This document shows positions 36,997-46,143 of a stretch of DNA of 64,000 nucleotides, piece after piece. The notes below the pieces were generated by a model. That model made no database searches, was not told the DNA's origin, and worked only from the letters and a program-made list of their open reading frames with translations. How positions within the stretch are numbered: position 1 is the first letter of the stretch; each line of letters opens with the position of its first letter. This DNA comes from Syntrophorhabdaceae bacterium (GTDB lineage: Bacteria; Desulfobacterota; Syntrophorhabdia; Syntrophorhabdales; Syntrophorhabdaceae), in contig JAOAGQ010000060.1 of NCBI GenBank assembly GCA_026415675.1, positions 1 to 64,000 on the forward strand, in the 5' to 3' direction. The translations under genes were made by a program, and so were the position numbers.

Positions 36997-37968
36997 CTAT
37001 TTTTTTCTTATCCCCATCTTCAGGGCTATTTCGTATATCTGTTTGTATTCGGTGTCTCTCAACTTTCTCGTCTCCTCCGGTGTTTTATACTCACAGATGC
37101 TACCAAAGGCATCGATCCTCGCCTTTGTAGCCTTTACCGCCTTCTCTACCGCGGGGATCAGAACCTTTCTTGCCTCATCGGGTATGCCTGCAGGGGCCCA
37201 CAGGGCAAACCATGTGGCTGGGAGTCCCTGTTTGTATCCCAGTTCCTTCAAGGTAGGGATTTCGGGATGAGTCGGTTTTTTCGGGTCTATGAGGAGGATT
37301 CTCATCCTGCCCGCCTCAACATGGGGTTTTAGTTTGCCGAAACCGTCGAGGGTGGCTTCTACATGACCACCCATCACCGCGGTAACGGTCGCTTCACCCC
37401 CTTCAAAAGGAACATGGGTGAGCTTTATATCCGTGATCGACTGGAGCATCTCTATGGCAAAATGTGTGGATGAACCGACACCTATAGAACTGATTCTGAT
37501 TTTGCCGGGGTTTTTCTTTGCGTATTCAACGAACTGCTTGAAGTCCTTCCATGGGGCATCTGCCTTTACACCTACCACAGTTGGGAAAAAATAGTGAAAC
37601 CCAAGGGGCTCAACATCCTTTACAGGGTCGTATTTAACGACATCGGGGTTCGCTATAGGGGCGTACACAAAAGGGGAGGCACCGCCATAGAATAATGTAT
37701 ATCCATCCTTTTTGGACCTAATAGCGGCCTCGGCCCCAAGGACAGTCCCCGCCCCTGGCTTATTGTTGGGGATGATCTTAACGCCGAGTATCTTTTCCAT
37801 CTCCTCTGCGAGCATCCTGCTCGTTATATCCCCCGTTGCGCCTGGAACGTAAGGTATTATAAGTTGAATCGGTCGGTCGGGATAGCCTGCCGAGCAGACG
37901 GTGGTCAAAAATAAGAGGGAAAAGAGAATAAAAAATATCGTAGATAGACATACACTCTTCGTTTTCAT
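36997..37968 (-). CDS. tctC: TctC-family periplasmic binding protein (copy 1)
   Basis: A 323-residue Bug/TctC binding protein. The start chosen is the ATG that begins MKTKSVCLSTIFF, 8 nt after GGAGG; an open frame extends upstream to 38067 but lacks a signal peptide at its start. After the signal peptide, YPDRPIQLIIPYVPGATGD and NKPGAGTVLGAEAA are the ligand-binding loops. It is highly similar to copy 2 just upstream, so the pair is a tandem duplication. It captures a carboxylate for TctAB. Confidence 0.9.
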   Translation of the reverse strand: MKTKSVCLSTIFFILFSLLFLTTVCSAGYPDRPIQLIIPYVPGATGDITSRMLAEEMEKILGVKIIPNNKPGAGTVLGAEAAIRSKKDGYTLFYGGASPFVYAPIANPDVVKYDPVKDVEPLGFHYFFPTVVGVKADAPWKDFKQFVEYAKKNPGKIRISSIGVGSSTHFAIEMLQSITDIKLTHVPFEGGEATVTAVMGGHVEATLDGFGKLKPHVEAGRMRILLIDPKKPTHPEIPTLKELGYKQGLPATWFALWAPAGIPDEARKVLIPAVEKAVKATKARIDAFGSICEYKTPEETRKLRDTEYKQIYEIALKMGIRKK

Positions 37969-38063
37969 CTGAGAAACCTCCATACTATTTTTAAAATCAT
38001 ACAATATGATCCGTTTTCTTTCAAGGCCGTGCCTTTTTGCATCCTTACTTTCTGCGTCCAGCA

Positions 38064-39044
38064 TCACTTCTTTCTCAACCCCATTTTTACCGCCACTTCC
38101 ATGGCGAGCTTCAACTCCTCCTGTATCATCTTTTTCATTTCTTCTGGGGTCTTATATACTACTATGTTGCCCATCTGATCCACCCTCTTTTTGGTATTCT
38201 TTACCGCCTTTTCAATGGCCGGTACGAGGACCTTCTTTGCCTCATCGGGTATGCCGGCTGGGGCAAACATCGCAAACCAGCTTGCAGGAAGGGCCTGCTT
38301 GTATCCGAGTTCCGTGGTTGTCGGTATATCGGGATAGCTCGGCATCTTGCTCGTTATGAGGATGGATCTCAGCTTGCCTGCATCCATGTGGGGCTTTACC
38401 TTTGAAAGGGCCTCACAGGTGGCTTCAACATGGTTCCCGAGAAGGGCTGTGATCGTCGACTCCCCCCCTTCAAAGGGAACGTGGGTAAATTTCCCTCCTG
38501 TTAGAGACTGGATCATCTCGATGATAAAATGGGGTGTTGAGCCTACCCCTATTGTACTTATCCTTATTTTATTCGGGTTCTTTTTTGAATAGTCTATAAA
38601 TTCGTTGAAGTTTTTCCATGGCCCATCGGATCTAACGGTAATCGTATGGGGAAAGAAGAAATAGAGGCCCAAAGGTTCGGCGTCCTTGATGGGGTCATAG
38701 CGAACCACATCGGGGTTTGTTGCAGGGGCATAGACAAAGGATGCGGCACTCGTGAAAAGAATAGTGTATCCATCCTTTTTGGACCTAAGGGCTGCATCGG
38801 TGCCAAGAACCGTCCCTGCCCCGGGTTTATTATAAGGTATTATCTTCACCCCTATATACTTCTCCATCTCCTCAGCGAGAATCCTCCCCGTTATATCCAT
38901 CTGTGCCCCGGCCACATTTGGAATTATAAGCTGAATAGGCCTTTCAGGATACGCCGCAACCCCTTTTGAGGGAAGAAAGAGAAGAAGTATACACCCTACT
39001 ATAGAAAAAAGAGTCAACCAAAACGGATTAAAGATCTTTTTCAT
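38064..39044 (-). CDS. tctC: TctC-family periplasmic binding protein (copy 2)
   Basis: A 326-residue Bug/TctC protein with a signal peptide (about residues 1-31) and the motifs YPERPIQLIIPNVAGAQMD and NKPGAGTVLGTDAA. It shares long runs with copy 1 (KNP..IRIS.IGVGS, THVPFEGGE) but differs in the ligand loop (VAGAQMDIT against VPGATGDIT), so the two may bind different carboxylates. Its start overlaps the upstream ABC permease gene by 4 bp. Confidence 0.9.
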   Translation of the reverse strand: MKKIFNPFWLTLFSIVGCILLLFLPSKGVAAYPERPIQLIIPNVAGAQMDITGRILAEEMEKYIGVKIIPYNKPGAGTVLGTDAALRSKKDGYTILFTSAASFVYAPATNPDVVRYDPIKDAEPLGLYFFFPHTITVRSDGPWKNFNEFIDYSKKNPNKIRISTIGVGSTPHFIIEMIQSLTGGKFTHVPFEGGESTITALLGNHVEATCEALSKVKPHMDAGKLRSILITSKMPSYPDIPTTTELGYKQALPASWFAMFAPAGIPDEAKKVLVPAIEKAVKNTKKRVDQMGNIVVYKTPEEMKKMIQEELKLAMEVAVKMGLRKK

Positions 39045-39889
39045 ACGATCCCCTTTCTTTGAATGATGTCATTTATATTACGGTGAAGCCTTTTCCCTGA
39101 TAATATACAGATAATCACGATCGCCGATGAGATAAGGATGATGGTAGAACTGGAAGGGAGATCCACCACCAAAGAGATTAGAAGACCGCTTAAACCGGAC
39201 AAAACCCCAAAAAAGGAGGCGAAAAAAAACATCTGTTTTAAACTCCTCGCCACAAGATGGGCAGCGATGGCCGGCAAGAGGACAAAGGCATCAACAAGAA
39301 GGGCCCCTATCAGTCTCATGGAGACGGCGATAGATATACCGAGGACAAAGACGATCAGATAGTATATCTTCTTTTCCGGTATGCCAACGGCAAGGGCTGT
39401 CTCCCTATCATAGAGTATTGCCTGGATCTCTTTGAAGAGGAGAAAGACCATAGCCATGATAAAAAGACTCGCCGAAATCACCATGAAAAGATCCAAGGTG
39501 TTCAAGGCGAGGATATTACCCCAGAGTATGCTGAACGCCTGGAGGACGTTAATCTGCCCCTTGTAGAAGAGTATAAAAGCGATCGCAAGGGTTAAGGTCA
39601 TGAAAAAACCTGAGAGGATACCGAGACCCATCTGGGTCTTATCCGAGAGAGGGCCCAACCCTATCGATGCGATCCCGCAGAAGAGAAGGGCAAAGAAAAT
39701 CGGGTCGGTCCCGAAAAAAAGACCCATTGCCCCCCCTAAAAGGGCGATATGCATCATGGCAAACCTTAAAGGAACAAGGTTCAAGGATATGATGAAGACC
39801 CCTATCAGGGGAAAGGCGATGCCGGCAAATAAAACGGCTATAAAGGCATACTGGATAAAGGGAAGCTGAAAGGCGGAGGTGATGTTCAT
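39041..39889 (-). CDS. Metal-type ABC transporter permease (ZnuB/TroC family)
   Basis: A 282-residue protein with about eight membrane helices of the ABC-3 family, which imports Zn, Mn or Fe. ISLNLVPLRFAMMHIALLGGA and the later MRLIGALLVDAFVLLPAIAAHLVA match ZnuB. No ATPase (ZnuC) or metal-binding protein (ZnuA) is adjacent, and the stop overlaps the start of a TctC gene by 4 bp. It is either an orphan permease that uses ATPases encoded elsewhere, or a relic of a broken operon. The ATG has a poor ribosome-binding site. Confidence 0.78.
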   Translation of the reverse strand: MNITSAFQLPFIQYAFIAVLFAGIAFPLIGVFIISLNLVPLRFAMMHIALLGGAMGLFFGTDPIFFALLFCGIASIGLGPLSDKTQMGLGILSGFFMTLTLAIAFILFYKGQINVLQAFSILWGNILALNTLDLFMVISASLFIMAMVFLLFKEIQAILYDRETALAVGIPEKKIYYLIVFVLGISIAVSMRLIGALLVDAFVLLPAIAAHLVARSLKQMFFFASFFGVLSGLSGLLISLVVDLPSSSTIILISSAIVIICILSGKRLHRNINDIIQRKGIV

Positions 39890-39962
39890 GCGTTGACACC
39901 GATATTCAAAACTGTCTCTGGACGGTTTTCCCTCTTTTTTTTCGGAAGTACAGCCATTATTA

Positions 39963-40559
39963 TTACCTTTTAATACCCTGGGCTATATATTTTCCCGGCT
40001 CATCTATTATCGATATATGGATAAAACCCGATTTTTGCAAAAGCTCCTCCATGGCCTTCGGGTCAGGGAGTCTGTCTTCTTTTACAGCACCCCCTATCCC
40101 TCTGTGGAGATTTTCTATCTCATAACTGCTATGGATATGGGCGATATATAACCTACTACCCTGTTTTAATACCCTTGCCATCTCATCGCAGGCCCTTTTT
40201 TTATCGGGGAAGTGGGGAAATGCAGAAAAACATACGACTTTATCAAATACCCTATCCTGGAAAGGGATGGCAGAGACACTTCCGTTGACAAAGGAAATAC
40301 CCATGTATGCTAACCTCATGCGGGCAACCTTAATCATATTAAAGGAAAAATCGATGGCAGCGAGCCTTCCTTTGCCTTTTACCTCAAATAGATAGGGCAG
40401 AAGAATACCTGTCCCGCATCCGACATCGAGTATATAATCACCATCGTTGATGGAGAAAAGACTTACGATTTCACGTAGTCTTTCGGGAGAAATGTGTCTT
40501 GTATGGTCATCATCCCATCCCGTTGCACTCTCCTCGAAAAACCGCCTTCTCTCATCCAT
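39963..40559 (-). CDS. Class I SAM-dependent methyltransferase
   Basis: A 198-residue Rossmann-fold methyltransferase with motif I YILDVGCGTGILLPYL (about residues 42-57) and AAIDFSFNMIKVARMRL as motif II. VVCFSAFPHFPDKKRACDEMARVLK resembles UbiE/Methyltransf_11 proteins. The substrate is unknown. It begins the minus-strand group upstream of the ABC permease (73-nt gap), but whether it is in the same transcript is unclear. Confidence 0.8.
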   Translation of the reverse strand: MDERRRFFEESATGWDDDHTRHISPERLREIVSLFSINDGDYILDVGCGTGILLPYLFEVKGKGRLAAIDFSFNMIKVARMRLAYMGISFVNGSVSAIPFQDRVFDKVVCFSAFPHFPDKKRACDEMARVLKQGSRLYIAHIHSSYEIENLHRGIGGAVKEDRLPDPKAMEELLQKSGFIHISIIDEPGKYIAQGIKR

Positions 40560-40677
40560 ATATTACCCAAGATCCATAAAAAGCAGAGCTATCGGAAGAC
40601 AGTATAACGGTTATCACCACTCGCCGTCAAGCCATAAGAGTCGATTTTTGTTCGAGACTAAAAGATAATGATTTGTG

Positions 40678-40706
40678 TTGACAACGGAGTTTCCATTGTT
40701 TATGAT
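40678..40706 (+). promoter_or_regulatory. Strong promoter of the iorA-iclR-acyl ligase operon
   Basis: A perfect -35 TTGACA (40678-40683) and TATGAT (40701-40706) with a 17-bp spacer. The start is expected near 40713, giving a leader of about 60 nt before the GTG of iorA. Confidence 0.75.
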
Positions 40707-40725
40707 TTTCCAGTTATAAAACATT

Positions 40726-40741
40726 ATTCTGTATATAGAAT
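40726..40741. promoter_or_regulatory. Candidate operator downstream of the iorA promoter
   Basis: ATTCT-GTATAT-AGAAT is a 16-bp inverted repeat about 13 bp after the predicted transcription start. IclR-family proteins bind short AT-rich palindromes of this size, and an IclR gene is second in the operon. The link is an inference. Confidence 0.4.
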
Positions 40742-40773
40742 AAAATGATACCAAATTTCGAAAAGGGGAAAAC

Positions 40774-42597
40774 GTGAAAAAGATCATGCAGGGTAATGAG
40801 GCTATTGCAAGGGGGGCATGGGAGGCAGGGGTATCTTTTGGCAGCGCCTATCCTGGGACACCGAGTAGCGAGATTATGGCAGAGCTTACAAAATTGGGGG
40901 ATATTTATACCGAATGGTCCCCCAACGAAAAGGTTGCCGTTGAGGTGGCCCACGGTGCGTCCCTTGCCGGTGCGAGGGCCATCGCATGTATGAAGCATGT
41001 GGGTTTGAACGTGGCGTCAGACCCTTTTATGACCATCTCTTATACCGGGGTGAAAGGGGGGTTTGTGATAGTTGTGGCAGACGACCCGGGTCAACACAGT
41101 TCGCAGAACGAGCAGGATAGCAGGAACTGGACAAGATTTGCGAAAGTTCCGATGCTTGAGCCCTCAGACCCTTGGGAATGTAAGGAATTCACAAAACTCG
41201 CCTTTGAGATAAGTGAAAGATTCGACACCCCTGTACTTATGAGGAGTGAGACAAGGGTCTCCCATTGTGATTCCCCTGTGGATATTGGAGAAAGGGTGGT
41301 CCCAAATATCGAGATGGGTCTCGATAAGAACGATACCCCGAAACTCGTTATGGTGCCCATGTATGCCCGGGAAAGGAGAAAACTGGTTGAGAAAAGGACG
41401 GACATGCTTTCTGAATACGGGGATGGCGAGTTTCCCTTCAATCTGATGGAGATAAACGACAGTTCAATAGGCTTTATTACCTCAGGGGTCTCCTATCTGT
41501 ACACAAAAGAAGTATTCCCTGAATATTCTTTTCTAAAACTGGGTATGGTATGGCCCCTTCCAAAAATGCTCCTCTCCCGTTTCTTCAGTAGCGTAAAAAA
41601 AGTGGTTGTCGTGGAGGAACTCGACCCGTTTCTTGAAACGGAGATCAAAGCCATGGGTTATAAAATATGGCACGGAAAGGATCTTATCCCTAACATTGGA
41701 GAATTAACCCCTGAGATCATCGAGAGGGTACTGACCAAGGCCATTAAGAAGAAGGCTTATAGAGGCCCTGAGGTGAGGTTTGATACAAGTCAGCTCCCGA
41801 GAAGGCCACCAAACCTCTGCGCAGGATGTTCCCACAGACCCCTCTTCTATATACTCAAAAAACTGGGTGTATTTGTCTTCGGAGACATAGGTTGTTACGC
41901 CCTGGCTGTGGCACCGCCTTTATCAGCGATGCATGCCTCGACTTGCATGGGGGCAGGTGTAGGGGGTGCCTATGGGGCAGGGAAGGTTTTAGGTAAGGCA
42001 GCCCTTGGAAGGGTCTGCTCAGTGATAGGGGATTCTACGTTTCTCCACTCAGGGATCACGCCCCTTATGAATGCGGTATACAACGGGGGTTACTCCACAA
42101 CCATTATCCTTGACAATGGTATAACAGCTATGACAGGCCAGCAGGAACATCCTGGGACAGGTTATACAATACGGGGGGAGAGGGCAGAGACCGTTGATTA
42201 CGAAAAACTTGTGAGTTCCCTTGGGGTTAAACATATAAGAAAGGTGAACCCTTACAACTTAGAAGAAACGGAAAAGGTTGTTAAAGAGGAACTTATGAGG
42301 GATGCCCCTTCGGTTATCATAACCGTTAACAGTCCCTGTATGCTTCTCAGGAGGGCCTCCCCTAAAGATAAATTCATCCATCCGTTCTATACCGTTGACC
42401 TCGAGGTGTGCAGGGGCTGCAGGGCATGTCTCGATATAAATTGTCCGGCTATCGCCTGGAGGCCGATAGACGATACAGAAAAGGGGAGGGAGAAGAGAAA
42501 GGGGACGGTATTTATAAATCCTGATCAGTGTGTGGGCTGCGGGATCTGTACCCAGGTGTGCAGGTTCAATGCGATAATACCAGGGGATGAAAAGTAG
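40774..42597 (+). CDS. iorA: Indolepyruvate:ferredoxin oxidoreductase, alpha subunit (IorA)
   Basis: A 607-residue protein. The N-terminal pyrimidine domain has GNEAIARGAWEAGV and SAYPGTPSSEI. A TPP domain has GDIGCYAL, GAGVGGAYG and VIGDSTFLHSG. At the C-terminus are two [4Fe-4S] motifs (CRGCRACLDINCP and CVGCGICTQVC). IorA with IorB oxidises aryl pyruvates to acyl-CoA and reduces ferredoxin. The start is GTG 40774, which fits the family start KKxxxGNEA. No iorB follows; an IclR regulator and an acyl-CoA ligase do. Confidence 0.9.
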   Translation: MKKIMQGNEAIARGAWEAGVSFGSAYPGTPSSEIMAELTKLGDIYTEWSPNEKVAVEVAHGASLAGARAIACMKHVGLNVASDPFMTISYTGVKGGFVIVVADDPGQHSSQNEQDSRNWTRFAKVPMLEPSDPWECKEFTKLAFEISERFDTPVLMRSETRVSHCDSPVDIGERVVPNIEMGLDKNDTPKLVMVPMYARERRKLVEKRTDMLSEYGDGEFPFNLMEINDSSIGFITSGVSYLYTKEVFPEYSFLKLGMVWPLPKMLLSRFFSSVKKVVVVEELDPFLETEIKAMGYKIWHGKDLIPNIGELTPEIIERVLTKAIKKKAYRGPEVRFDTSQLPRRPPNLCAGCSHRPLFYILKKLGVFVFGDIGCYALAVAPPLSAMHASTCMGAGVGGAYGAGKVLGKAALGRVCSVIGDSTFLHSGITPLMNAVYNGGYSTTIILDNGITAMTGQQEHPGTGYTIRGERAETVDYEKLVSSLGVKHIRKVNPYNLEETEKVVKEELMRDAPSVIITVNSPCMLLRRASPKDKFIHPFYTVDLEVCRGCRACLDINCPAIAWRPIDDTEKGREKRKGTVFINPDQCVGCGICTQVCRFNAIIPGDEK

Positions 42598-42630
42598 GAA
42601 AGAGGTATAAAAAGTTTAGAGGAAGAGAAG

Positions 42631-43413
42631 ATGTCAGAATATACAGGCACCGTTCCTGCCGTTGATCAGGCCTCAAGGATACTCCTATATCTTGCGAAAC
42701 ACAGTTCAAACAGGGTAAACCTAACCGATATATGTAAGTCCCTCGGCATACATAAGAGCAAGGGCTATTCCATACTCAACACGTTGCAGAGATACGGTTT
42801 TGTCCAGAAGGATCCAAAGGGGAAGACGTATTCCCTTGGCCTTGGACTACTCTCCCTCTCGAGGAGGGTCCTCGATAATTTAAACTATGGGGAGGTTGTC
42901 GGACCCTATCTTGAAAATCTTGCCCGAGGCTGCAGAAGCACGGCCCTTTTCGGGCTAATAAATAACGACAATGTCTATGTGGTAGCAAGAAAGGAGTGGG
43001 AAGAGAATATAAGTGTTACGATAAAACTGGGTTACCGTTTTCATCTGACCCACGGTGCCCATGGAAAGGCCATCGTATCTTACCTCCCAAAAGAGGAGGT
43101 AGAAAGGATTTTGAGTCAAAAAAGGCTCTTTTTTTATGGTGATACCTCAAAATTCGACAGAAAAAGGCTCGAAAAGGACATTATAGAGACTCGAAAGGCA
43201 GGTTATGCCTTTGACATGGGGGAGCTCAATCCTGGTATAAATGTAATAGCATCCCCTGTCTTCGATTCCCAGGATAGGTTATTTGGGACGATCTTCATCA
43301 TGGGAACATTTCCGGAGAATAAGATCAAAGAGTTTGGTAGTTTGGTTGGGCAAAGTGCAAGGGATTTTTCCCATCTGCTGGGGGCAAATGTGGATAAGTG
43401 TTTCAAACCATGA
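42631..43413 (+). CDS. IclR-family transcriptional regulator
   Basis: A 260-residue protein. The N-terminal winged helix-turn-helix (VDQASRILLYLAKHSSNRVN, IHKSKGYSILNTLQRYGFV) is at about residues 10-70. The C-terminal effector-binding domain has GAHGKAIVSYL and the DMGELNPGINVIASPVFD segment, normal for IclR. It likely senses an aromatic or fatty acid related to the neighbouring genes and controls the operon at 40678. The ATG follows GAGGAAGAG. Confidence 0.9.
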   Translation: MSEYTGTVPAVDQASRILLYLAKHSSNRVNLTDICKSLGIHKSKGYSILNTLQRYGFVQKDPKGKTYSLGLGLLSLSRRVLDNLNYGEVVGPYLENLARGCRSTALFGLINNDNVYVVARKEWEENISVTIKLGYRFHLTHGAHGKAIVSYLPKEEVERILSQKRLFFYGDTSKFDRKRLEKDIIETRKAGYAFDMGELNPGINVIASPVFDSQDRLFGTIFIMGTFPENKIKEFGSLVGQSARDFSHLLGANVDKCFKP

Positions 43414-43436
43414 ATTTTTAAAAAAAGGAGGGGGTT

Positions 43437-45020
43437 ATGGGGGATATAAATATCCATATAGGGGAAATGCTTGCAAGAAACGGTAGGTTATATCCTGACG
43501 ATACTGCCTTGGTAGAGAGGGTCCCTGGAGAGGGGAAAAGGAGTGTTATAACCTGGAAGGATTTTGATGAAAGGGCAAACAGATTTGCCAACGGCCTGAT
43601 CTCTATGGGGATAAAAAAGGGCGATAAGGTAATGCATCTTATGAACAACTCTATAGATTGGCTTATTGCCTATTTTGGGATCATTAGGACAGGGGCCTGG
43701 GTTGTACCCCTTAACTTCCGTTTTACAAGTGAAGATATAAAATACTGTTCAGATGTGGCCGAAGAGGACATATTTATCTTTGGTGAAGAGTTTACGCCGA
43801 GGATAGAGCCCATAAAAAAAGACCTTACCACCGTAAAAAGGTTCATCTGTGTAGGGGAAAATATTCCCCCCTATGCAGAGTCTTTCAAAACCGTTCTATC
43901 AGCATCAAAACCAACACCCCCTGACGTTGAGATTACATTTAAAGACCCATGCGGTTTATATTTCACCTCGGGCACGACAGGTAAGCCAAAACCTATACTC
44001 CTAACCCATCTCAATATGGCAAACGCCTCAATTACGGAGTGCATGCACCACTTCCAGAGAAAAGATGATGTTTTTATCCTTATACCGCCCCTTTACCATA
44101 CAGGGGCAAAGATGCACTGGTTTGGTAGCCTGATTGTAGGCGGTGCTGCGGTTATACTCAAGGGGGTATCACCAAAGTGGATTTTCGAGGCGGTAAGTGA
44201 AGAGAAGGGAACAATTGTGTGGCTCCTCGTCCCCTGGGCACAGGATATTCTTGTGAATCTCGATAGGGGTGAACTGAGACTCGAGGATTACAACCTATCC
44301 CAGTGGCGCCTCATGCATATAGGGGCCCAGCCTGTCCCTCCTTCCTTGATTACCCACTGGAGGAAATATTTTCCCCAAATGGCGTACGATACGACCTACG
44401 GCTTGAGTGAGGCAACAGGCCCGAACTGCGTCCATCTTGGCATTGAAAACACACACAAGGTTGGTGCCATAGGAAGACCGGGGTTTAACTGGGAGACCCG
44501 AATAGTGGATGAAGATGGCAGGGATGTACCCAAAGGGGCAACGGGGGAACTGATAGTCAGAGGAAACGGTGTAATGAGGGAATATTATAAAAACCCCGAA
44601 GCAACGGCAAAGACATTAAAAGAGGGCTGGCTTTATACAGGGGATATGGCGAGAGAGGATGAGGATGGTTTTATATATATCGTTGACCGTAAAAAAGACG
44701 TGATAATCACAGGAGGGGAGAATGTCTTTCCCGTTGAAGTGGAGAACTTTCTCCATACACACCCTGCGGTAAAGGATGTGGCCGCCATAGGTGTCCCCGA
44801 TGAGCGGCTCGGGGAGATCGTTGCGGTGGTGATTGATATGGTACCAGGGATGGTTCTTACCGAGGAGGAGATATTTCAATACAGTGAAAGGTTACCAAAA
44901 TACAAGAGACCCCGTAAAGTCTTTTTCGGGGAGGTACCGAGAAACCCAACAGGAAAGATAGAGAAGACAAAGCTGAGAAAAAAATATATAGGCATGGAAC
45001 AGGCATTTAAGGTTGAGTAA
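43437..45020 (+). CDS. AMP-forming acyl-CoA synthetase
   Basis: A 527-residue class I adenylate-forming enzyme: YFTSGTTGKPKPILLTH (P-loop), YDTTYGLSEATGPN, GELIVRGNGVMREYY, WLYTGDMAREDEDGF and the C-terminal Lys in NPTGKIEKTKLRKKY. It activates a carboxylic acid to an acyl-CoA through an acyl-AMP. Next to iorA and iclR it may activate aryl acids; the acid cannot be told from the sequence. GGAGGGGG precedes the ATG. Confidence 0.88.
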   Translation: MGDINIHIGEMLARNGRLYPDDTALVERVPGEGKRSVITWKDFDERANRFANGLISMGIKKGDKVMHLMNNSIDWLIAYFGIIRTGAWVVPLNFRFTSEDIKYCSDVAEEDIFIFGEEFTPRIEPIKKDLTTVKRFICVGENIPPYAESFKTVLSASKPTPPDVEITFKDPCGLYFTSGTTGKPKPILLTHLNMANASITECMHHFQRKDDVFILIPPLYHTGAKMHWFGSLIVGGAAVILKGVSPKWIFEAVSEEKGTIVWLLVPWAQDILVNLDRGELRLEDYNLSQWRLMHIGAQPVPPSLITHWRKYFPQMAYDTTYGLSEATGPNCVHLGIENTHKVGAIGRPGFNWETRIVDEDGRDVPKGATGELIVRGNGVMREYYKNPEATAKTLKEGWLYTGDMAREDEDGFIYIVDRKKDVIITGGENVFPVEVENFLHTHPAVKDVAAIGVPDERLGEIVAVVIDMVPGMVLTEEEIFQYSERLPKYKRPRKVFFGEVPRNPTGKIEKTKLRKKYIGMEQAFKVE

Positions 45021-45047
45021 TTTATAAGATAAGTTTATACTTGTGCA

Positions 45048-45932
45048 ATGCCCCCTGTACCGAGAAACGCTGCCACCGTTGTCCTGTTAAAGGATAAAGC
45101 CCAGGGAGGTCTCGAGGTTTTTCTTGTTAAGAGACATGAGAAGAGTGTCTTTATGGGTAACAACTATGTCTTCCCTGGAGGGGTTGTGGACAGGGAAGAT
45201 TATAACGAGGAGATATTAGAGTTCTGTTCGGGCCTACCGGATGATGAATCAAAAAAAGCCCTCATACCCTTTTATGTAGCAGGGATAAGGGAGCTATTCG
45301 AAGAGGCAGGGGTGTTAATTGCCTATAACAAAGAAGGAAAACCCTTTGTCATAAAAGATGAAGAGACGGCGGAGAGGTTAAATCGTTACAGGGTGCAACT
45401 TCACAGAAAAGAGATCACCATGGGGCAGATTGCAGAGAAAGAAGGTCTGCTCTACGGGATAGACAGGCTCTACCATTTTGCCCACTGGATTACCCCGGAG
45501 GCAAGACCAATCCGTTTCAATACCCATTTTTTTCTCTCCTTCTGCCCCGAGGGACAGATCCCCAGTGCCGATAGAAAAGAGATCACAGAGGGTTTATGGA
45601 TAACCCCGTATGATGCACTCGTTGAGAACTTAAGAAAAAAGATTGTGTTAAGCCCCCCTACCCTAAAGATTTTGGAGGATATATGCCATCTCAAAAATAA
45701 AGAAGAGGCGGTAAGATACGCCTATGATTGCGATAAGACCCCTGTGTTGTCATTGCTTATAAAAATCGGAGGGGTGGAATGTCTTATCTTTCCATGGGAT
45801 CCCGACTACGAGGAGTATAAGTCTGGAAACATCCCACCTTCTGTCCACCACGGAAGGGTATCAACCCCTAAGGACATATCAACAAGGGTGATTACGGAAG
45901 GGGGTTGTAACATACCCTATTGTAAAGATTAG
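45048..45932 (+). CDS. NUDIX hydrolase (NUDT19/CoA pyrophosphatase-like)
   Basis: A 294-residue protein with an N-terminal NAATVVLLKD strand, NYVFPGGVVDRED, and the NUDIX box core VAGIRELFEEAGVLIAY (RExxEExG). It then has a long insertion and WITPEARPIRFNTHFFL. This length and layout match NUDT7/NUDT19-like proteins that cut CoA or acyl-CoA, which would suit the acyl-CoA ligase 27 nt upstream. The substrate is inferred. Confidence 0.75.
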   Translation: MPPVPRNAATVVLLKDKAQGGLEVFLVKRHEKSVFMGNNYVFPGGVVDREDYNEEILEFCSGLPDDESKKALIPFYVAGIRELFEEAGVLIAYNKEGKPFVIKDEETAERLNRYRVQLHRKEITMGQIAEKEGLLYGIDRLYHFAHWITPEARPIRFNTHFFLSFCPEGQIPSADRKEITEGLWITPYDALVENLRKKIVLSPPTLKILEDICHLKNKEEAVRYAYDCDKTPVLSLLIKIGGVECLIFPWDPDYEEYKSGNIPPSVHHGRVSTPKDISTRVITEGGCNIPYCKD

Positions 45933-45935
45933 CAA

Positions 45936-46046
45936 ATAGGCGGGATGGCAACCTATAAATTATGCCTATAAAAAAGGAGAAGCCACGGTTTAACACCGTG
46001 GCGAGCTGGTTGGCGATTACGGGGGGGGGAGTGCCTGAACCAGCCT
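45936..46046 (+). ncRNA. Unassigned structured element upstream of thrS
   Basis: The 286-bp gap between the NUDIX gene and thrS holds several pairings. ATAGGC (about 45936-45941) can pair with GCCTAT (about 45964-45969). A 7-bp hairpin GCCACGG-TTTAACA-CCGTGGC follows. Then comes a stem GCTGGTT/AACCAGC with an inner GGC/GCC and a loop that contains a run of nine G (46021-46029). No T-box motif (AGGGTGGNACCGCG) is present, and no U-run follows. I could not match it to a known riboswitch. The short frame 45962-46147 inside it is not protein-like. The strand is assumed from the neighbours. Confidence 0.4.
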
Positions 46047-46143
46047 ACAAATATTATATAGTAAAATTTAAAAATGTCAATATTTCTTTATCCCTTTTTT
46101 TGTCCCTCTTTAATGATGACAAAAAAATTTCTATATCTTTGAA

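Noticed and set aside
37969-38067. N-terminal extension of TctC copy 1
   Set aside because: The longer frame places a charged stretch before the signal peptide; the inner ATG has a proper GGAGG and directly begins a signal peptide.
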